A stretch of 64,000 nt of DNA. Source: Xylona heveae TC161 (Eukaryota > Ascomycota > Xylonomycetes > Xylonales > Xylonaceae). The position numbers and the translations under genes are program-made. The notes under the pieces are model-generated. The model was not told the origin of the DNA and did no database searches. It worked only from the letters and a program-made list of their open reading frames with translations. This document shows positions 9,985-22,805 of this stretch, one piece after another. The stretch is taken from NCBI RefSeq assembly GCF_001619985.1, contig NW_017264202.1, positions 744,001-808,000 on the forward strand, read 5' to 3'. Position 1 is the stretch's first letter. Every line of letters begins with the position of its first letter.

Positions 9985-11598
9985 TTGGCATTCCGGCTGC
10001 GGCGGTTACACGGTCGGCAGCGATCCAATTCGAAAAGAGGATTGTACCCGTTCGCTGGATCTTTCAGGCGAGTCAGCGTATAGCATAGAGAGCTAAAGTG
10101 TCAAAAAAGCATGCTAATTCTTACAAGGCTATCTTTCTGGGCTCTTCGAGGTATCCATTAAAATTCAAAGACAAAGTCCTTCGTGCGAAGGAGTTGATAG
10201 TTTGGTGGGGTCCTCACAAGGGCAGCCAGGGCGGCTAGATCAAATCAGAGGACACAGAACCGCACACCCTGGTTGCCTCCAACCCCAAGCAGAAATGTCA
10301 GGAATTGACACGACAGACGGGCTCTTACGACGGGATTTTGCAACTCTCATAGAAGTAATTTTGCACCTGCAAGTGTCCGTGTACACGCCCAGCGGAGTTT
10401 CAAAACAGTCGTCACAGTGGGGGTTGATTCTTCGCTTGATGTCTCTCAGCGATAATATAAACGAATTTCCCCACACGGTTAACTGTTGATCGGCTGGCCC
10501 AGATAGGAAATGTAATTGATCGGCTGTGGTCGAAAGATACGGGAGAGCTCCGGTTTACAGTGCAAGCCATATTATGAAAGCCAATGTTTGTTGCGAAGAT
10601 ACCTAAGCATCAACGGTAGTGTAAAGTTGCCGTAATTGTTCATTTCTATAAAAGCTTAACATTGGAACCACCTATAGGTATCATGGTACATGCGGGCAGA
10701 GGATTGAGAAGCTTGGTGGTATGAGGATAGTTAGTAGGCAAGGGTCCGTTCCGAACTGTAGGGATAACACGACCTTTCGTACTTTCTGCTCTCCTCATTC
10801 TCCCGTCTCATCAATCAGACGGAGAATATGGGCTCGGATTACCGGCAGTAGTGTACCTCTGTAAATCAATCACCATATCCGGAGTAATGCACCCTTCTTG
10901 GGCAGGGCAGTGAAACCGGTGCCCGCGGTATTGACAGGGGGCAATCTACCATGCATATATCACCGCTTCTAGCCAATGGCTTACCGTCACGCTTCCCTCC
11001 AACATATCTTGTCCACACTCTCTTATTTTCTCCCACTTTGGCCCCGGTCTTCTCGTGCTTTCCTTGGTTCGCTTAGGATATTAGATCCCGGGGGCCCCGG
11101 ATAAAACGTATCCCACAGCGCTATGATTTACTCCGCACAAAGAAATATTGCGGTCTGGAGAAATCAACGCATACGAGTGTGATAACGCGCACCTGTAGAG
11201 CGCCATGGTTACTCCATGCACATGTGCCCATGCAATGTCCCTCATATGCTCCTCTCTCCACCTGCACCCCTCATTGTTACTTGCTGAGAGCACCAAGATG
11301 GACTGCACAATGGCACGTCCGCCTTGACGCTTGAATTGGAATTGCTGACACGAGGGAAAAAATATTCCATTAAGCTGGTGCAGTGCATTAATTCAGTGTC
11401 AAAAAAAAATCGTCAAGATATCACCAATTAATTGTCACCAGACTGAATGGAAAAGATAAAAACGATTCTAATCGTCAAATTTTGATTAAATTGGCATCAA
11501 AAAGGGCCGATATGCGGTTCCCAAAATACATGAGATATCATAAACATCGTAAGAAAAAAGTACCCATTCCCAATCCGTAAACAATGCAATCTAAACAT
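9985..11598. other. intergenic, 1.6 kb
   Basis: This is the promoter side of the RNA polymerase gene and the 3' side of the dehydrogenase gene. Open frames here are short, lack recognisable domains and were not called. An A-run at about 11401-11410 and AT-rich sequence to about 11530 precede the dehydrogenase 3' end. Confidence 0.5.
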
Positions 11599-12606
<1,008 letters not shown>

Positions 12607-15600
12607 GATGAATAGATTAAATTCGTAAAGACGAAGTTAATAAAAGTGAGAAAGTTGATTGATTGGGAAGATTGGGAATGAGAATTGTAGTGAAGATGCT
12701 GATGAGATGAGACGGAAGGAGGGAGGGAAGCAGTGCCTTTAAAGCAACTCTCTGGGGGGTTGGATGGAAGATTCGAGGGGAGACGGTAACGTCAGTGGGA
12801 TGAGAGTTTAGATTTGCTCTTGTCTGCCATTACAGTCTGGGAGGGAATACGTCGACAGCGGGGCCAGGCCGGGGCAGAGGGGCCACTATGCTCTTCCCAC
12901 GACAGGCGCTATCCACCCCCCACTTACCCGTTTCGCACTATTCCAACCTCCATCCCACCACCCGGACGCACATACACACACCATTATGTTCTCATCCCTC
13001 CTGCCAACGCCCAACTTACCGCTCCATCGATGGCGCAAGGCACGTCCTGTACTCGCACAATAATAATGCCGCCCGTGCGACGCCAGGTTTCCCCCGCCGG
13101 TATAGGAGGGTCCTTGGTCCTTCTCGGACCAGCGTCGGGCTTACAACAACTGAATTGACCCATGAGGCGGTGGGTCTCTGACTACTGCACTCCAGCCTCT
13201 CGCTGAACACTGTCCGAATGGCCCGTGGGGCTACCAGTCCTGATGGAAAACGAAAAATAGATCATGGTCAGTTCAGTAATCCTTTTGCCAAGAGGCTGCT
13301 CAAAACAAGAAGCCGCCAATCCAAATGTGAATACTCCTGTCTACACTGATCTCTAATATTATGACACTCCATGCTGACTATTTCTTAATCATCATTTCAT
13401 AAACAGAACTTGGAGGGTGTTGTAATAATTTCAAAGAAATTGTGGACGAGGTATAGATAGATGCCCGCCAAGAGAAGTCAAAAAAAGCTTTCTCGTGCTC
13501 CTATTTTTCCGCCGTCTCACCAACATACAAACTATCTCAGTTGTTTGCTTCCGTTCCGACTAACTTAGGTCAAGGCATCGGATGCGGATGCAGCAGAAGC
13601 AAAGGGGGAAAAGTAGCTTCAAGGGGTGGGTTGCATGTGAGTTAGGTAGACTGAACAGACAGCTCGAGTGATGCTCAACGAGAGGTCCGGATGAAGTACC
13701 GAAGACATGATCTCATTGCTTGCTTTAGCGTAGATTCAAGAGTTGGGGAAGCGGATGGCGGATTGCAAGCTTGCCCGTCGTCAAGGTAACGAAGTATCGA
13801 GTACTTTCTGTGCCTGAGCGTCTGGACTGCTCCATGAAACTCGATGGGGCGTTGCTCGAATGGCGTGCAGTAAAAGAAATGAAAAGGACCCATAAACTTA
13901 GTGCCGTAATAGTAAGAGGAGCATCAGGAGGGATATTTGCACCGACTTTACCTTCGTACGGGGCAGAGAGAGTCGTGGATGTTCATGGACACTCGTAGAT
14001 GTTGAATGTGGACACAGCGTGACGTCGTCTTAATGGGGGTAACTGGTACCGAGTACCAGGAGTACTTTCGACCATGACGTCGAGCTTAGCGCGCTCATCA
14101 ACACGTAACCGCCTCGCTCCAAATAGACACCTCTTTGGTCGCTGAGACTCAAGAGGACGACCTCGGTCAAATTTGGCATTTTAACCCCTTGAAGAATATC
14201 GTTTTCAATACATATTATCAGTTCTTGCTTAAGTTGCTTCATGTATAATCTAGCCGATGATTCTGATTCTCTTTGGACCTTGGTTGTTGAATTCAGAAAC
14301 TACATACGGTGGTGCGCGGTCAGAAAGTACTCCGGTAGTGGCCCCAGAGCTCAGCTTAAACTACTCCGTACTGTAGATATCCATTCAAGGAAATTTAGGC
14401 GAGAGCTCGTTTCTCTACTAAAACGGAAATTTTCTGAAAGAGGTTAAACAGCCGAGTTTCCTCTTCACGTATAACGTACTCCGGTATACTCTTGGTTGCT
14501 CTCCCGTCCCCGCCTTCCCCAATCCAAGCGTCCACTGACAATACCCATTCATTACGAAACGTTCGACCCATTCAATTACTTGTGCCCACTTTATATTCTC
14601 TGACGAAGTCATTACACAATCATGGCAGCAAAAAGGAGTCCACTCCGTAGTGGCAACTAGTGAATAGCCCACCTTGTGTAAGCATGATGGCAATGTCTTG
14701 ACAGGAATTGAGATTCCCCACTCTTCCCCCAAGCCTTTGCATTCAGACAGGGGGAAATCAGAGTAACGCCAAAGTCAGGAACACGATAACGTTTCATGAC
14801 TAAGCGATCGACGATCAGACCCCCTACTTGTCAAACGAAACAAACATTCCCCTGCTCATCTCCCGGACTTGGTTCCGAATAACAATGAATTTCACATCAA
14901 ACCATTTGTATGCAATCAACAAAGCTCATGGTGAATATTTGCCAACGTGCATCTACCGAATAACCTTTGATTTGATGAGCTTTTTCGTTGATATTCAAAA
15001 TGAGTACTATCAATAACAAAATTATTATTGTTACTAACAACTAGAAATGATTCTTCACGTGTTTACAAATGACAGGTCTTACCTGCTGTAGAGAGGATCT
15101 TCTACTCTCAGTCAACTTCAAACCATGAGCACACAGCTTGAAAAGCCAGTAGTATGTCTGGGTATCCTATCAGGTCATCTGGCAATACGGTCTCGTCAGT
15201 CTTCACAGCTCACGTTCTCTTGGCCATTTCTCGTGCTTATCCCTTGCTTCCCTAACAACTCAGAAAGAGGGGCGCCTGGTGATTTTGCCGGATTAACGTC
15301 TCGTCCGGTACATTCCTTTCATGATGCTTATTTCCTGCATTCCGATGGCCCAAAGTGGTCGTCAATTTCTATACACTCGACTATGTCGTCGCGATGTAGG
15401 GTTTCCTATTTGCCTTCCGCTGTGATTTCCGTTTTGTTTTGTTGCGCTGTTGATTTGGGGATCAACGCCGTGTTCTTGACGCGCGACGGGCATTGCGTTT
15501 TGGTGTGGGCTCACTACAAGGCAGATTCAATACAACAAGAGCAGTCGCAGCAATTCATCACGAGGCACAGCCCAGGGGACCAAAGTTTGGAGAGAAGCGT

Positions 15601-15815
15601 AGAAGCCCAACAGTCATGCGCTACGAAGTCATCGAACAACAAGAGTTAGGGAGTTTTCGGCGTCGACTAAGCACTCTGTGAAATCGAAGCCGGCATTGCC
15701 AGCTCTCGGCATCGTTAGGCTATTCATTTCACGCTGAGATCGGGAAAAGATCCAGCTTTTGGTGTATGGGTTGGCACAAAACGAGATTCGGACTACATCT
15801 GGATATTCTGCGACG
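12607..15815. other. long intergenic region, 3.2 kb
   Basis: I see no gene I can support. The longest open frame, 15125-15649 on the plus strand, has no recognisable domain and more likely lies in the 5' leader or promoter of the next gene. The part next to 12607 is the dehydrogenase promoter. For a fungal genome of this density the gap is unusually wide. Confidence 0.45.
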
Positions 15816-18800
15816 ATGCCGGTCTTAGAAGCCCGCGTAGCCTCATCCGCATCTCCAGTTCAAACTACCAGTGCAGGCGCCGTTATTGGTATCGCAATCG
15901 GAGTTTCTGTGGCTTTGTTCTTTCTCCTCTCCGGTGTCCTATTTCTCAGTCTGCATGTTCGACATAAGCGTCAACGCGCCGCTGTCACAGAGGCAGCACT
16001 AAACAGGCGCCTGTCCACGTATCCTGGGGGCCATTGCAGCATTTTGGAAGATGAACATGGCTCTTTGACCAAGCCTAAAATTGCTTTGCCGCGAGGTTCC
16101 AGTGCACCGTACAATAGCCAAGAAGGGTGGGATTTATTGTCCTCTCGAGAGGACTTACCGGGTCAATCCAACGGGAACGGTAACGATGAGACCGTGCAGG
16201 TAAAGCCAGCTCGAACAAACCGAACTTCTCAGTTTTCTTGGCCGCTTCCGCGCAGAGCTACACTTGGTGTCTCTTTTCCTCTGCGTCAAATACGAGGGTC
16301 TCCGCTCTCAGCTATCACCGAGAGCCCTCGAACGCAATCAACAGCCTCACCAAGGATAGGTATTGCTGAGCTGCCGGCTGGTCTTCCTAGCTCGCCCTTG
16401 CAGTCAGCTGGGGTGAGCAGCGGCTCGTTGGGAGTGTATGATAGCTTGAAAGCCTCCCATGACTTTACCTCCCAGGATTCTTTGAAACCAAAACCATTAT
16501 TCGATCCCTATCTCGGCGGCAATTTGTCTGATGCACGTCCGAAACGGACACAGAGTCGTTTACAGCGGGCAAAGACCACCAGCACTGAGTATCTTGTGTA
16601 CCGTCCTGGAGATGGATCTATCAGGCATTCTTTGCCTGTTCGATCATTCAGCTGGGCCAGCCAAGCCTCAGGCAATCCTCCGGAGCGCCCAGTTCCACCT
16701 CTACCTGCTGAATCCAATCCAAATAGAAAGAGCTACCACCGAAACAACAGTCAACAATCATCACGGGCTTCTGCCGTATCCGTTGACTCTGCTGGCAGCT
16801 CGATCCTTGGAGCAAGTCCGACAAGATCAGGTTCACGGAGCGGAACGCATCCGATGCTCATGGAGTTTTCCTCCTTCCTTCCAACTTCTGGGCATGGTCA
16901 GGATGCAAGTCAATATCGACGGTCCTCAAATATTTGGAGGTCATCCTCAGTTGTAGGACTTAGGCCGCCACCTGGCAAAATACCCCTTCACAGCCCTCGC
17001 ATGCACCTTGGGCCAGGATCTGTGCGTGGCAGCATCAATATGCACAGTCGGCGTCCTTCCATTGATCAAAACATGGTAGAGGACGATCGATATCATTACC
17101 TGGAAGTAGCTCGAAGTACAAGTCAACGCTCTCGAATGCAACCTTCTCCGGCTCCACCCCAGCGAAGCCGGAGCCAAGGGTCGAGCCCCGCTTATAGCAG
17201 ACTGCAAGCTTCTCCTTCCCCGTCGCCCACCCGGTCGATTCCAGAGGAGCCTCAATCGATGATATCCAGCCCCAACCACTTATACCGTAATATTAGCCCT
17301 GATGGATACCGCTCTAATACAGACTCAATGGTGCCTTTGAGGACCATTTCAGGCAATCAGCTTAATCAGTCCCCTGGAAGAACACCGTCATTACAATCAT
17401 CGGTAGCGGATACAAACCCCTTTCATTGGGACTCTGTACCCTTACAGACGGGGAAGCCCTCTGCTATGAAGGGAAGCCCGAGAGCTCGAAGAGGCCACAG
17501 ACGTCAAAATTGCGTCCGCATTTCCAGTCAAGCGCCAATGGTCATCAGCGGCAAGGTTGTCCATCCTCAAATGGAGAGACCAGAGTCCAGAATGTCGCAG
17601 CAGGGGCTTGAACAACGTTATTTTGCGTACGGAAACCAATTGATGGCGGGCCGTCTGTCTATGATCAGCCTTGACCCACGTCATCCTACCCCTGTTCAGA
17701 TGTCTTCTCCCGATTGTTCACCCCCTCGTAATCTATCAAGGTCACCAGGGTCAGGCTCGGACTGTGTGTCCATAGCTTCAAGTCCTCAAAGGTCACCTTC
17801 ACGGCTTTCGACTGGGTCAGATGTCTTTTCCCCCCAGAGTTCTCGCCCCCTTTCGGCGCTGCAGCCGCGCCAGCAGCTCCATCCGTCCCAACGTCTCTCA
17901 GTGTCTAGCGGCCTCGGACAGCATCCCATCTTTGCATTTGCAAATGCCTCCCCATCCCTATCCCCATCCCCGCCTGCACCCCGACCTGCGAGGAACCACC
18001 AGTTGAGAAATCTGAAAGAGCCACCAGCGCCTCATAATCGTTTAATCTCCCCCATGCTCTTGGCCAACTCTGGGCCTCCTATCTCAATGTCCCCCCCTCG
18101 TTCATTAAGTAGTAATCGTCTGATCCAATCTCAATCCCAATCCCATCGTTTGTCACACTCTGGATCCCACTCACATTCCCGCACCCGAACTCGCTCGCAA
18201 TCCGCTATACAGGGCCCCCGCAGTCCACCTCCGCGAGACCTGCGCAAATCCATTATTGCTCTTCGCCGCATGAATTCGGAGGCGACAGATGACATTATGG
18301 ATCCAAATTCGGCGCGATCCAGCCGGAGTTATCTCAAGTTGAGCACTCCACCGCCGGACCTGATGGCAAGGCCAAACAGCCGCACCAGCCTCTCTGCAGT
18401 CGGTGGGTCTGGCCTGAGACACAGTCTGATGAATCTTGCTTCGTCCACTGTCGGTGGTTACTCTCGGCCTCAAAGCATTGCCAATAATCGCCGCAGTCTG
18501 CTCCGAGTGAATACGGCCAATATCTCTAACCCAACGGCGGTCAATTCGGCTTCAGCTTCGAATCTCGTCAGTCCCACTTTTATTGCCACCGCCACCAGCG
18601 CCGTCTCTGCTACCGGCTCACTGGATATTGTTTCTCCTCTTTCTGCATCCAATTCAAACCCTGGTCGCAGTCCTGTCTCTGCAGCCACATCTACCTCCCC
18701 ACCGACCGCGGATAAGTCTGCTTCAGCTACATCATATCCGAACCCGCTCAAGTCCCATCCTCCTAATGCAAAGCTGTATAGTCCCGTCAAGAACCCAACG

Positions 18801-19259
18801 GGTCAGAATGGTTCATTGAATGAGACAATTGCCCAGACTGTCCGGGCTGTTCAGGCAGACCAGAAAGACCAACCCCCGAATCAGGATCCGAGCCAGAAGA
18901 AGGATGACAAAGGTGCCGGCTCCGGATCTGGACCCCAGACCCCAGTCTCCGAAGAACCGGTATCATCCGAATCGTCTTCTCAAACAGAGCAGAATCAAGC
19001 CGTCAAGGATATTGCACGCCGCATGAGTGCGCGAATCGAGCGAGCACCCGAACTCAGCACGCCGAGTCCAACCAAAAGTCCCGTGAGATCACCTTCCAGT
19101 CCTACGAAGCCTGGAATGAGCCCTACACGTGAAGGACCTGGTCCGGTTGCTCTGAAGGGTCGTGTGGGAACATTACGAGTGACTGCGCCTGAAGGCAGTG
19201 GGAAGTCTCCAACCACGCCTGGCAGTTTGTACGATCAGAATGGATTCTTGAAGGGATAA
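15816..19259 (+). CDS. large single-pass membrane protein, Ser/Pro-rich, unknown function
   Basis: One exon encodes 1,147 residues from the first in-frame ATG (MPVLEARVASSASP). The frame opens earlier but has no earlier ATG. A short Ser/Thr-rich outer segment is followed by one hydrophobic helix at about residues 20-46 (AVIGIAIGVSVALFFLLSG) and then basic residues (RHKRQR). This gives an N-outside, C-inside arrangement without a cleavable signal. The remaining 1,100 residues are low-complexity and rich in Ser, Pro, Arg and Gln, with many SP/TP sites, and are surely disordered. This architecture is shared by fungal cell-wall sensors and septum or polarity membrane proteins, but I recognise no domain and give no function. 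The codon phase stays open over 3.4 kb, which supports a real gene. Confidence 0.8.
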   Translation: MPVLEARVASSASPVQTTSAGAVIGIAIGVSVALFFLLSGVLFLSLHVRHKRQRAAVTEAALNRRLSTYPGGHCSILEDEHGSLTKPKIALPRGSSAPYNSQEGWDLLSSREDLPGQSNGNGNDETVQVKPARTNRTSQFSWPLPRRATLGVSFPLRQIRGSPLSAITESPRTQSTASPRIGIAELPAGLPSSPLQSAGVSSGSLGVYDSLKASHDFTSQDSLKPKPLFDPYLGGNLSDARPKRTQSRLQRAKTTSTEYLVYRPGDGSIRHSLPVRSFSWASQASGNPPERPVPPLPAESNPNRKSYHRNNSQQSSRASAVSVDSAGSSILGASPTRSGSRSGTHPMLMEFSSFLPTSGHGQDASQYRRSSNIWRSSSVVGLRPPPGKIPLHSPRMHLGPGSVRGSINMHSRRPSIDQNMVEDDRYHYLEVARSTSQRSRMQPSPAPPQRSRSQGSSPAYSRLQASPSPSPTRSIPEEPQSMISSPNHLYRNISPDGYRSNTDSMVPLRTISGNQLNQSPGRTPSLQSSVADTNPFHWDSVPLQTGKPSAMKGSPRARRGHRRQNCVRISSQAPMVISGKVVHPQMERPESRMSQQGLEQRYFAYGNQLMAGRLSMISLDPRHPTPVQMSSPDCSPPRNLSRSPGSGSDCVSIASSPQRSPSRLSTGSDVFSPQSSRPLSALQPRQQLHPSQRLSVSSGLGQHPIFAFANASPSLSPSPPAPRPARNHQLRNLKEPPAPHNRLISPMLLANSGPPISMSPPRSLSSNRLIQSQSQSHRLSHSGSHSHSRTRTRSQSAIQGPRSPPPRDLRKSIIALRRMNSEATDDIMDPNSARSSRSYLKLSTPPPDLMARPNSRTSLSAVGGSGLRHSLMNLASSTVGGYSRPQSIANNRRSLLRVNTANISNPTAVNSASASNLVSPTFIATATSAVSATGSLDIVSPLSASNSNPGRSPVSAATSTSPPTADKSASATSYPNPLKSHPPNAKLYSPVKNPTGQNGSLNETIAQTVRAVQADQKDQPPNQDPSQKKDDKGAGSGSGPQTPVSEEPVSSESSSQTEQNQAVKDIARRMSARIERAPELSTPSPTKSPVRSPSSPTKPGMSPTREGPGPVALKGRVGTLRVTAPEGSGKSPTTPGSLYDQNGFLKG

Positions 19260-19783
19260 CTTTGTACTGAATTTCACCTACTGGCTTTGGCGTTTTGGAT
19301 TTCCCTACAAGGTAGGAACAGGTATAAGTAGGCCATGCGGGAGCTTGGAATCTGGTCTGAGTGTCGGCGCATAGGGCGTCTTTGGATGATTTTAATATTG
19401 CCATATACTGGCCGAAGATAATTGGAGCTAACTAACTTTTTCATTTCGAAAGCGTAATATGTAATTATAACTTTCTTGGTTCTTCTTCTCTTCTTTCATT
19501 TTCTTCCATCTTGTATTATTTACTTTATTTATTCTCTTTTCAAACTTTAACCTCTTGATCAAATCAGCATGGGGCATCGGGAAGAGTATCATGATCTCTT
19601 TGTCCCGTAACAATCAACACCATAAATCATAACCTCGTAAACCCTTGACAAACACATTTACAAATCACACTCCCTCAGTCAACTCCTTGACCCACAAACC
19701 GTAATCAAACGAATTCAAGTCCTGTCAAAACCCCACATCTAAATTAAAAATCCCAAATCCCCCAAATCCTACCTTCCAAAGGA
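19260..19783. other. convergent intergenic, 3' ends of two genes
   Basis: Two genes end toward each other here. The T-rich stretch near 19490-19545 (TTCTTCTTCTCTTC and similar) is typical of untranslated regions. No gene seen. Confidence 0.5.
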
Positions 19784-20668
19784 TTAAGGATAGCAAAAAA
19801 CCTTCTCCGTCGCAGTCGCCGTCGTGGTGATACACGCCCACGTATAATCATTCGAATCCGTCATGACCCCGGCCCCCGCAAAATACGGATTACACCCTCC
19901 CGCCGTGCTCAAAAAAGTCTCAATCGTGGACGCCACATTGATCGGGCTGCCCTGGGTCGGGGACACTCTGCACACCATATCCCAGCCATTCGGCAGCCCG
20001 GGGACATATTTCAGCTTGGTATAATCAGCGCGATCCAGCCCCGACAGGATATCCCGAATCGTCTGCTTCTGGGGCACGCATAAGTGGATATGGATCTGCT
20101 CTTCGGTGCGCGACGCCACGGAATTCATCGCCAGCGCGCCCGCAGCGCGATCGTAGTTTTCCTGCGCAAGCCTCCACCCGCCGTCCGGGTCGGGGGCTTG
20201 GTCGAGTTCCAAAATCCCGGGGATAAGTTGCGTGGTGGTCACGAGCAGGTGCGAGTTCAGGAGCATCCAGATCGGAGAGCCCTTGTTGGGCGAAGGAGGG
20301 TCGCTGGCGATGCAGTTCGTCACAAGCCCGTTCTCGAGCCGGTGGATGCATGTGCAAAGCCCCCCGAAAAATAGGTTGCAGGCCGAACAGATGCTGTTGG
20401 ACTCGACGCAGCCGTGCCCGCACGCGGCGAGCTGCCCGTCGGGGATGATCTGCAGGATCCCGCCGCAGGAGACGGGGCAGGGCCCGCAGCCGGCGCTGCT
20501 GGAGGAGCCGACGCAGTCGCAGCCCGTCATGACGTCCATGCGGGAGATTTGGTCCTGGGTGCATGAGGCGCTGTGGGAGGTGGGGATGAAAGTGAGGAGG
20601 GTGAGGAGTGTGAAGAGAGCGAGGATGTTGAGGGGAAGTAGGAGGTTGTATAGGTGGTGAAGTGCCAT
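19784..20668 (-). CDS. secreted CDP-diacylglycerol-pyrophosphatase-like protein with Cys-rich N-domain
   Basis: One exon encodes 294 residues. Residues 1-33 form a long hydrophobic signal sequence ending at about TSHSASC. Residues 36-119 contain 13 cysteines and look like a small disulfide-rich module. The rest resembles the Cdh family (CDP-diacylglycerol diphosphatase, HIT superfamily). The stretch ALAMNSVASRTEEQIHIHLC at residues 179-196 matches the bacterial pattern of an Asn-Ser, an Arg-Thr and a His-x-His catalytic strand. Upstream, IWMLLNSHLLVTTTQLIPGI corresponds to the family's substrate-pocket region. The His-x-His pair (193, 195) is intact, so hydrolase activity is plausible. Both the cysteine module and secretion are departures from the bacterial enzyme, and the natural substrate is therefore open. 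The locus is GC-rich, which opens long antisense frames I discounted. Confidence 0.65.
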   Translation of the reverse strand: MALHHLYNLLLPLNILALFTLLTLLTFIPTSHSASCTQDQISRMDVMTGCDCVGSSSSAGCGPCPVSCGGILQIIPDGQLAACGHGCVESNSICSACNLFFGGLCTCIHRLENGLVTNCIASDPPSPNKGSPIWMLLNSHLLVTTTQLIPGILELDQAPDPDGGWRLAQENYDRAAGALAMNSVASRTEEQIHIHLCVPQKQTIRDILSGLDRADYTKLKYVPGLPNGWDMVCRVSPTQGSPINVASTIETFLSTAGGCNPYFAGAGVMTDSNDYTWACITTTATATEKVFCYP

Positions 20669-21203
20669 TTTTGGTTTATGTTTGTTTTATTTCATGCCTT
20701 TGTAGAGATGTCGCTGGATATTTGACGATTTGTCACAGGTGGAATTAATATAAGAGGAAGTTTTGGAGTAGAGCGGGAGAGGGAGGACATATCGTATATA
20801 ATTCATCTGGTGCCATTCGGAGTTTTTTGGGAATTGAGATAAAAGTTAACCTGAGGTGGTTAAACAATCTAGGGAGGATGTTTAGATTTACTGTGAGCAG
20901 GTTACCAGCCTTCTTGATCAGCCGGCTTGTTGTGAGAGGTTTTGTAGAATTATTTTTTGTTTCTGAATGCGGGAGTCCCGCATCGCGAAAAATGGAAACT
21001 AGGCCAGTTCAATATTTTTTATTCAAGGAGATGATGGTGGTTGGTATGCCAAGCCAGCGGACTCAACTCCGCGTCTTTTGTATCCTTTTTATACTTTTCC
21101 CCTTTTTTTAATGGATAGCCAAGGTTGATGAAGAAGAAATGAAAGTAAAGAAATGAATTCAAGTGGAAGAGTAAAACGTAAATCCAATTGGATCCATTCT
21201 GCT
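20669..21203. other. intergenic, 0.5 kb
   Basis: This is the promoter side of the secreted Cdh-like gene and the 3' side of the pICln-like gene. No gene seen. Confidence 0.5.
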
Positions 21204-22478
21204 CTACTCTCCCGTTCGACGCCATTTGGTCTCTGCGTTGTCGCCTTCTGCTGTCGCGTTTCCCTCGCCATCTTCTTCATCTTCTCCGCGGGGATGCACT
21301 GACCCAGCGCCGGGGCCAAGAGGTTGGTTTTCGATTTCGTTAGTCGCGGCGTCGGTACTAGTATTCTCCAGCTCTGCCTCCCGCGCCATTCTCTGCCCTA
21401 TCGTCTCCCCGCGAGGATTTCCGTCCTCGTCAAAGTACTCGTTCACATTCTCTGAAGTGATCCACCCGCCACCGGCCAGTTCTGCGGGAAAATCAAGAAG
21501 CTGAGGTTGTTGCTGTTGGTCACCTGAGAGTTCGACGCCGCCCTCGGGACCGCCAATTATGGTGATCCCCGCTCCAGCTCCCCCTCCAATCCCCGCTATA
21601 CCAGTGCCGCCTATTATTCCGCCTGCGCCAAGAGTTCCGACGCCGTCGCCTTCTTCGTCCGACGCATCAGGGTCAAAGTCCGGATGTAAGTCTGCGCACG
21701 TAGAGACTGCTGTGAACAGAGGCGTTATTGGTGAAGAAGAGTCGGAAGAGGATTCGGTTTGGGGTGCTGGTGAGGGCTGAGCGGGCGTCTCTGAGGAGGA
21801 GGAGGCGGCTGCTTCATTGGTAGAAGAGGTGGAAGGAGTGTGAGGCGGAACAATAGTCACGTCAAACGTTGAGAGGTCTTCAGGGTCTTGTACTTCGGCT
21901 TCGCTGCTTGATGCGAGGACTTGCATATACAGGCCTTGTACTTCGGCTGCTTCGGAAGTGGTTTGGGAGGGAAGACGCAGGCGTTGCACGGCGTGGAGGG
22001 GTATGGCTGGGTATGGAATGGATAAGCCGGTGGCCTTGGCACTGTTGTAGAGGATGAGATTCCTGCGATTGAGCTATTAGCTTTATATCGATAATTTCGC
22101 AGCTTAAGTCTTCACAGAGCCAAAGATGCCTAAAAATATGAAACTATAGAACACGTACTCTGTCGTCACCCACACATCGAAGCCATCGAGGACAAGGTCG
22201 TTGGATGTGCTAGATGATGTAGTACTCTCGCCATTTGTAGCGGCAGAGCCATTGACTCCGGTATCATCAGCTTCCAAAGCTGGCTTCCCATGTGCAAGCT
22301 CCGATGCGATTGTGAACTCCTCAATGTCTGCCTTGGAGAGAACGACATGGGCGTTGGAAGTGTGATAATGAAGAATGGGCTTGTTGTCGTGATAGGTCTC
22401 GGGTGTCTGGGTTTCATGTTCGGACAGGGCGACGAATGAGGATGCAGCTGGTGCTGCGCGAAGAATTTCGACCGTCAT
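21204..22478 (-). CDS. pICln/Lot5-type protein (methylosome subunit homologue)
   Basis: Two exons (22478-22159, 22062-21204) give 392 residues. pICln is a chaperone that loads Sm proteins in the methylosome during snRNP assembly; the fungal Lot5 family shares its PH-like fold. Seen here: an N-terminal beta-rich region with LDGFDVWVTTENLILY spanning the splice junction, then GLSIPYPAIPLHAVQRL and the second half LYMQVLASS with DVTIVPP. The hallmark LFTAVSTCADLHPDFDPDAS is followed by an acidic stretch. A Gly-rich insert and a second acidic segment (EYFDEDGNPRG) lie near the end, and the C-terminus AETKWRRTGE is basic. The acidic cluster is where Sm proteins bind in characterised homologues. 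The Gly/Ser-rich inserts make it longer than animal pICln (about 237 residues), as is common in filamentous fungi. Confidence 0.8.
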
Positions 22479-22805
22479 GATTGAGCTATAATCTCTCTAA
22501 CAGCGACAAGGAAAAGTTTATGGAGATGATTTGCTGAGTTAGAGAGCTTTCGTTCAGGTTCCTTTATTTCTGCCGCGCCCCAAATGGCGGGACGAGAGGA
22601 TTACGGGAGACGGTTGAAGCTCTGTGTGCACAATTGCTCACCGCCTTGGACTAACCAGAGTCGACGGAGATGGTCCAGTGGGTATGAACAGTACTGTGAA
22701 TATGCAGAGTCCTGATTGATATTATGCTATGTGGACATTATGCATGTTGAGAAATAAGAATGAGACAGCACTCAAGTGAGAGACCAAATTCGTGACACCA
22801 ACTGG
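22479..22805. other. intergenic, 0.3 kb
   Basis: Short spacer between two minus-strand genes. It holds the promoter of the pICln-like gene and nothing else seen. Confidence 0.5.

Noticed and set aside
15125-15649. 174-codon plus-strand open frame upstream of the large membrane protein
   Set aside because: No domain, irregular composition, no splice link to the next gene. More likely promoter or leader sequence.
20025-20660. Long open frames overlapping the secreted Cdh-like gene in other phases and on the plus strand
   Set aside because: Arg/His-rich translations typical of shifted frames in GC-rich coding DNA; the sense frame has a signal peptide and catalytic motif.
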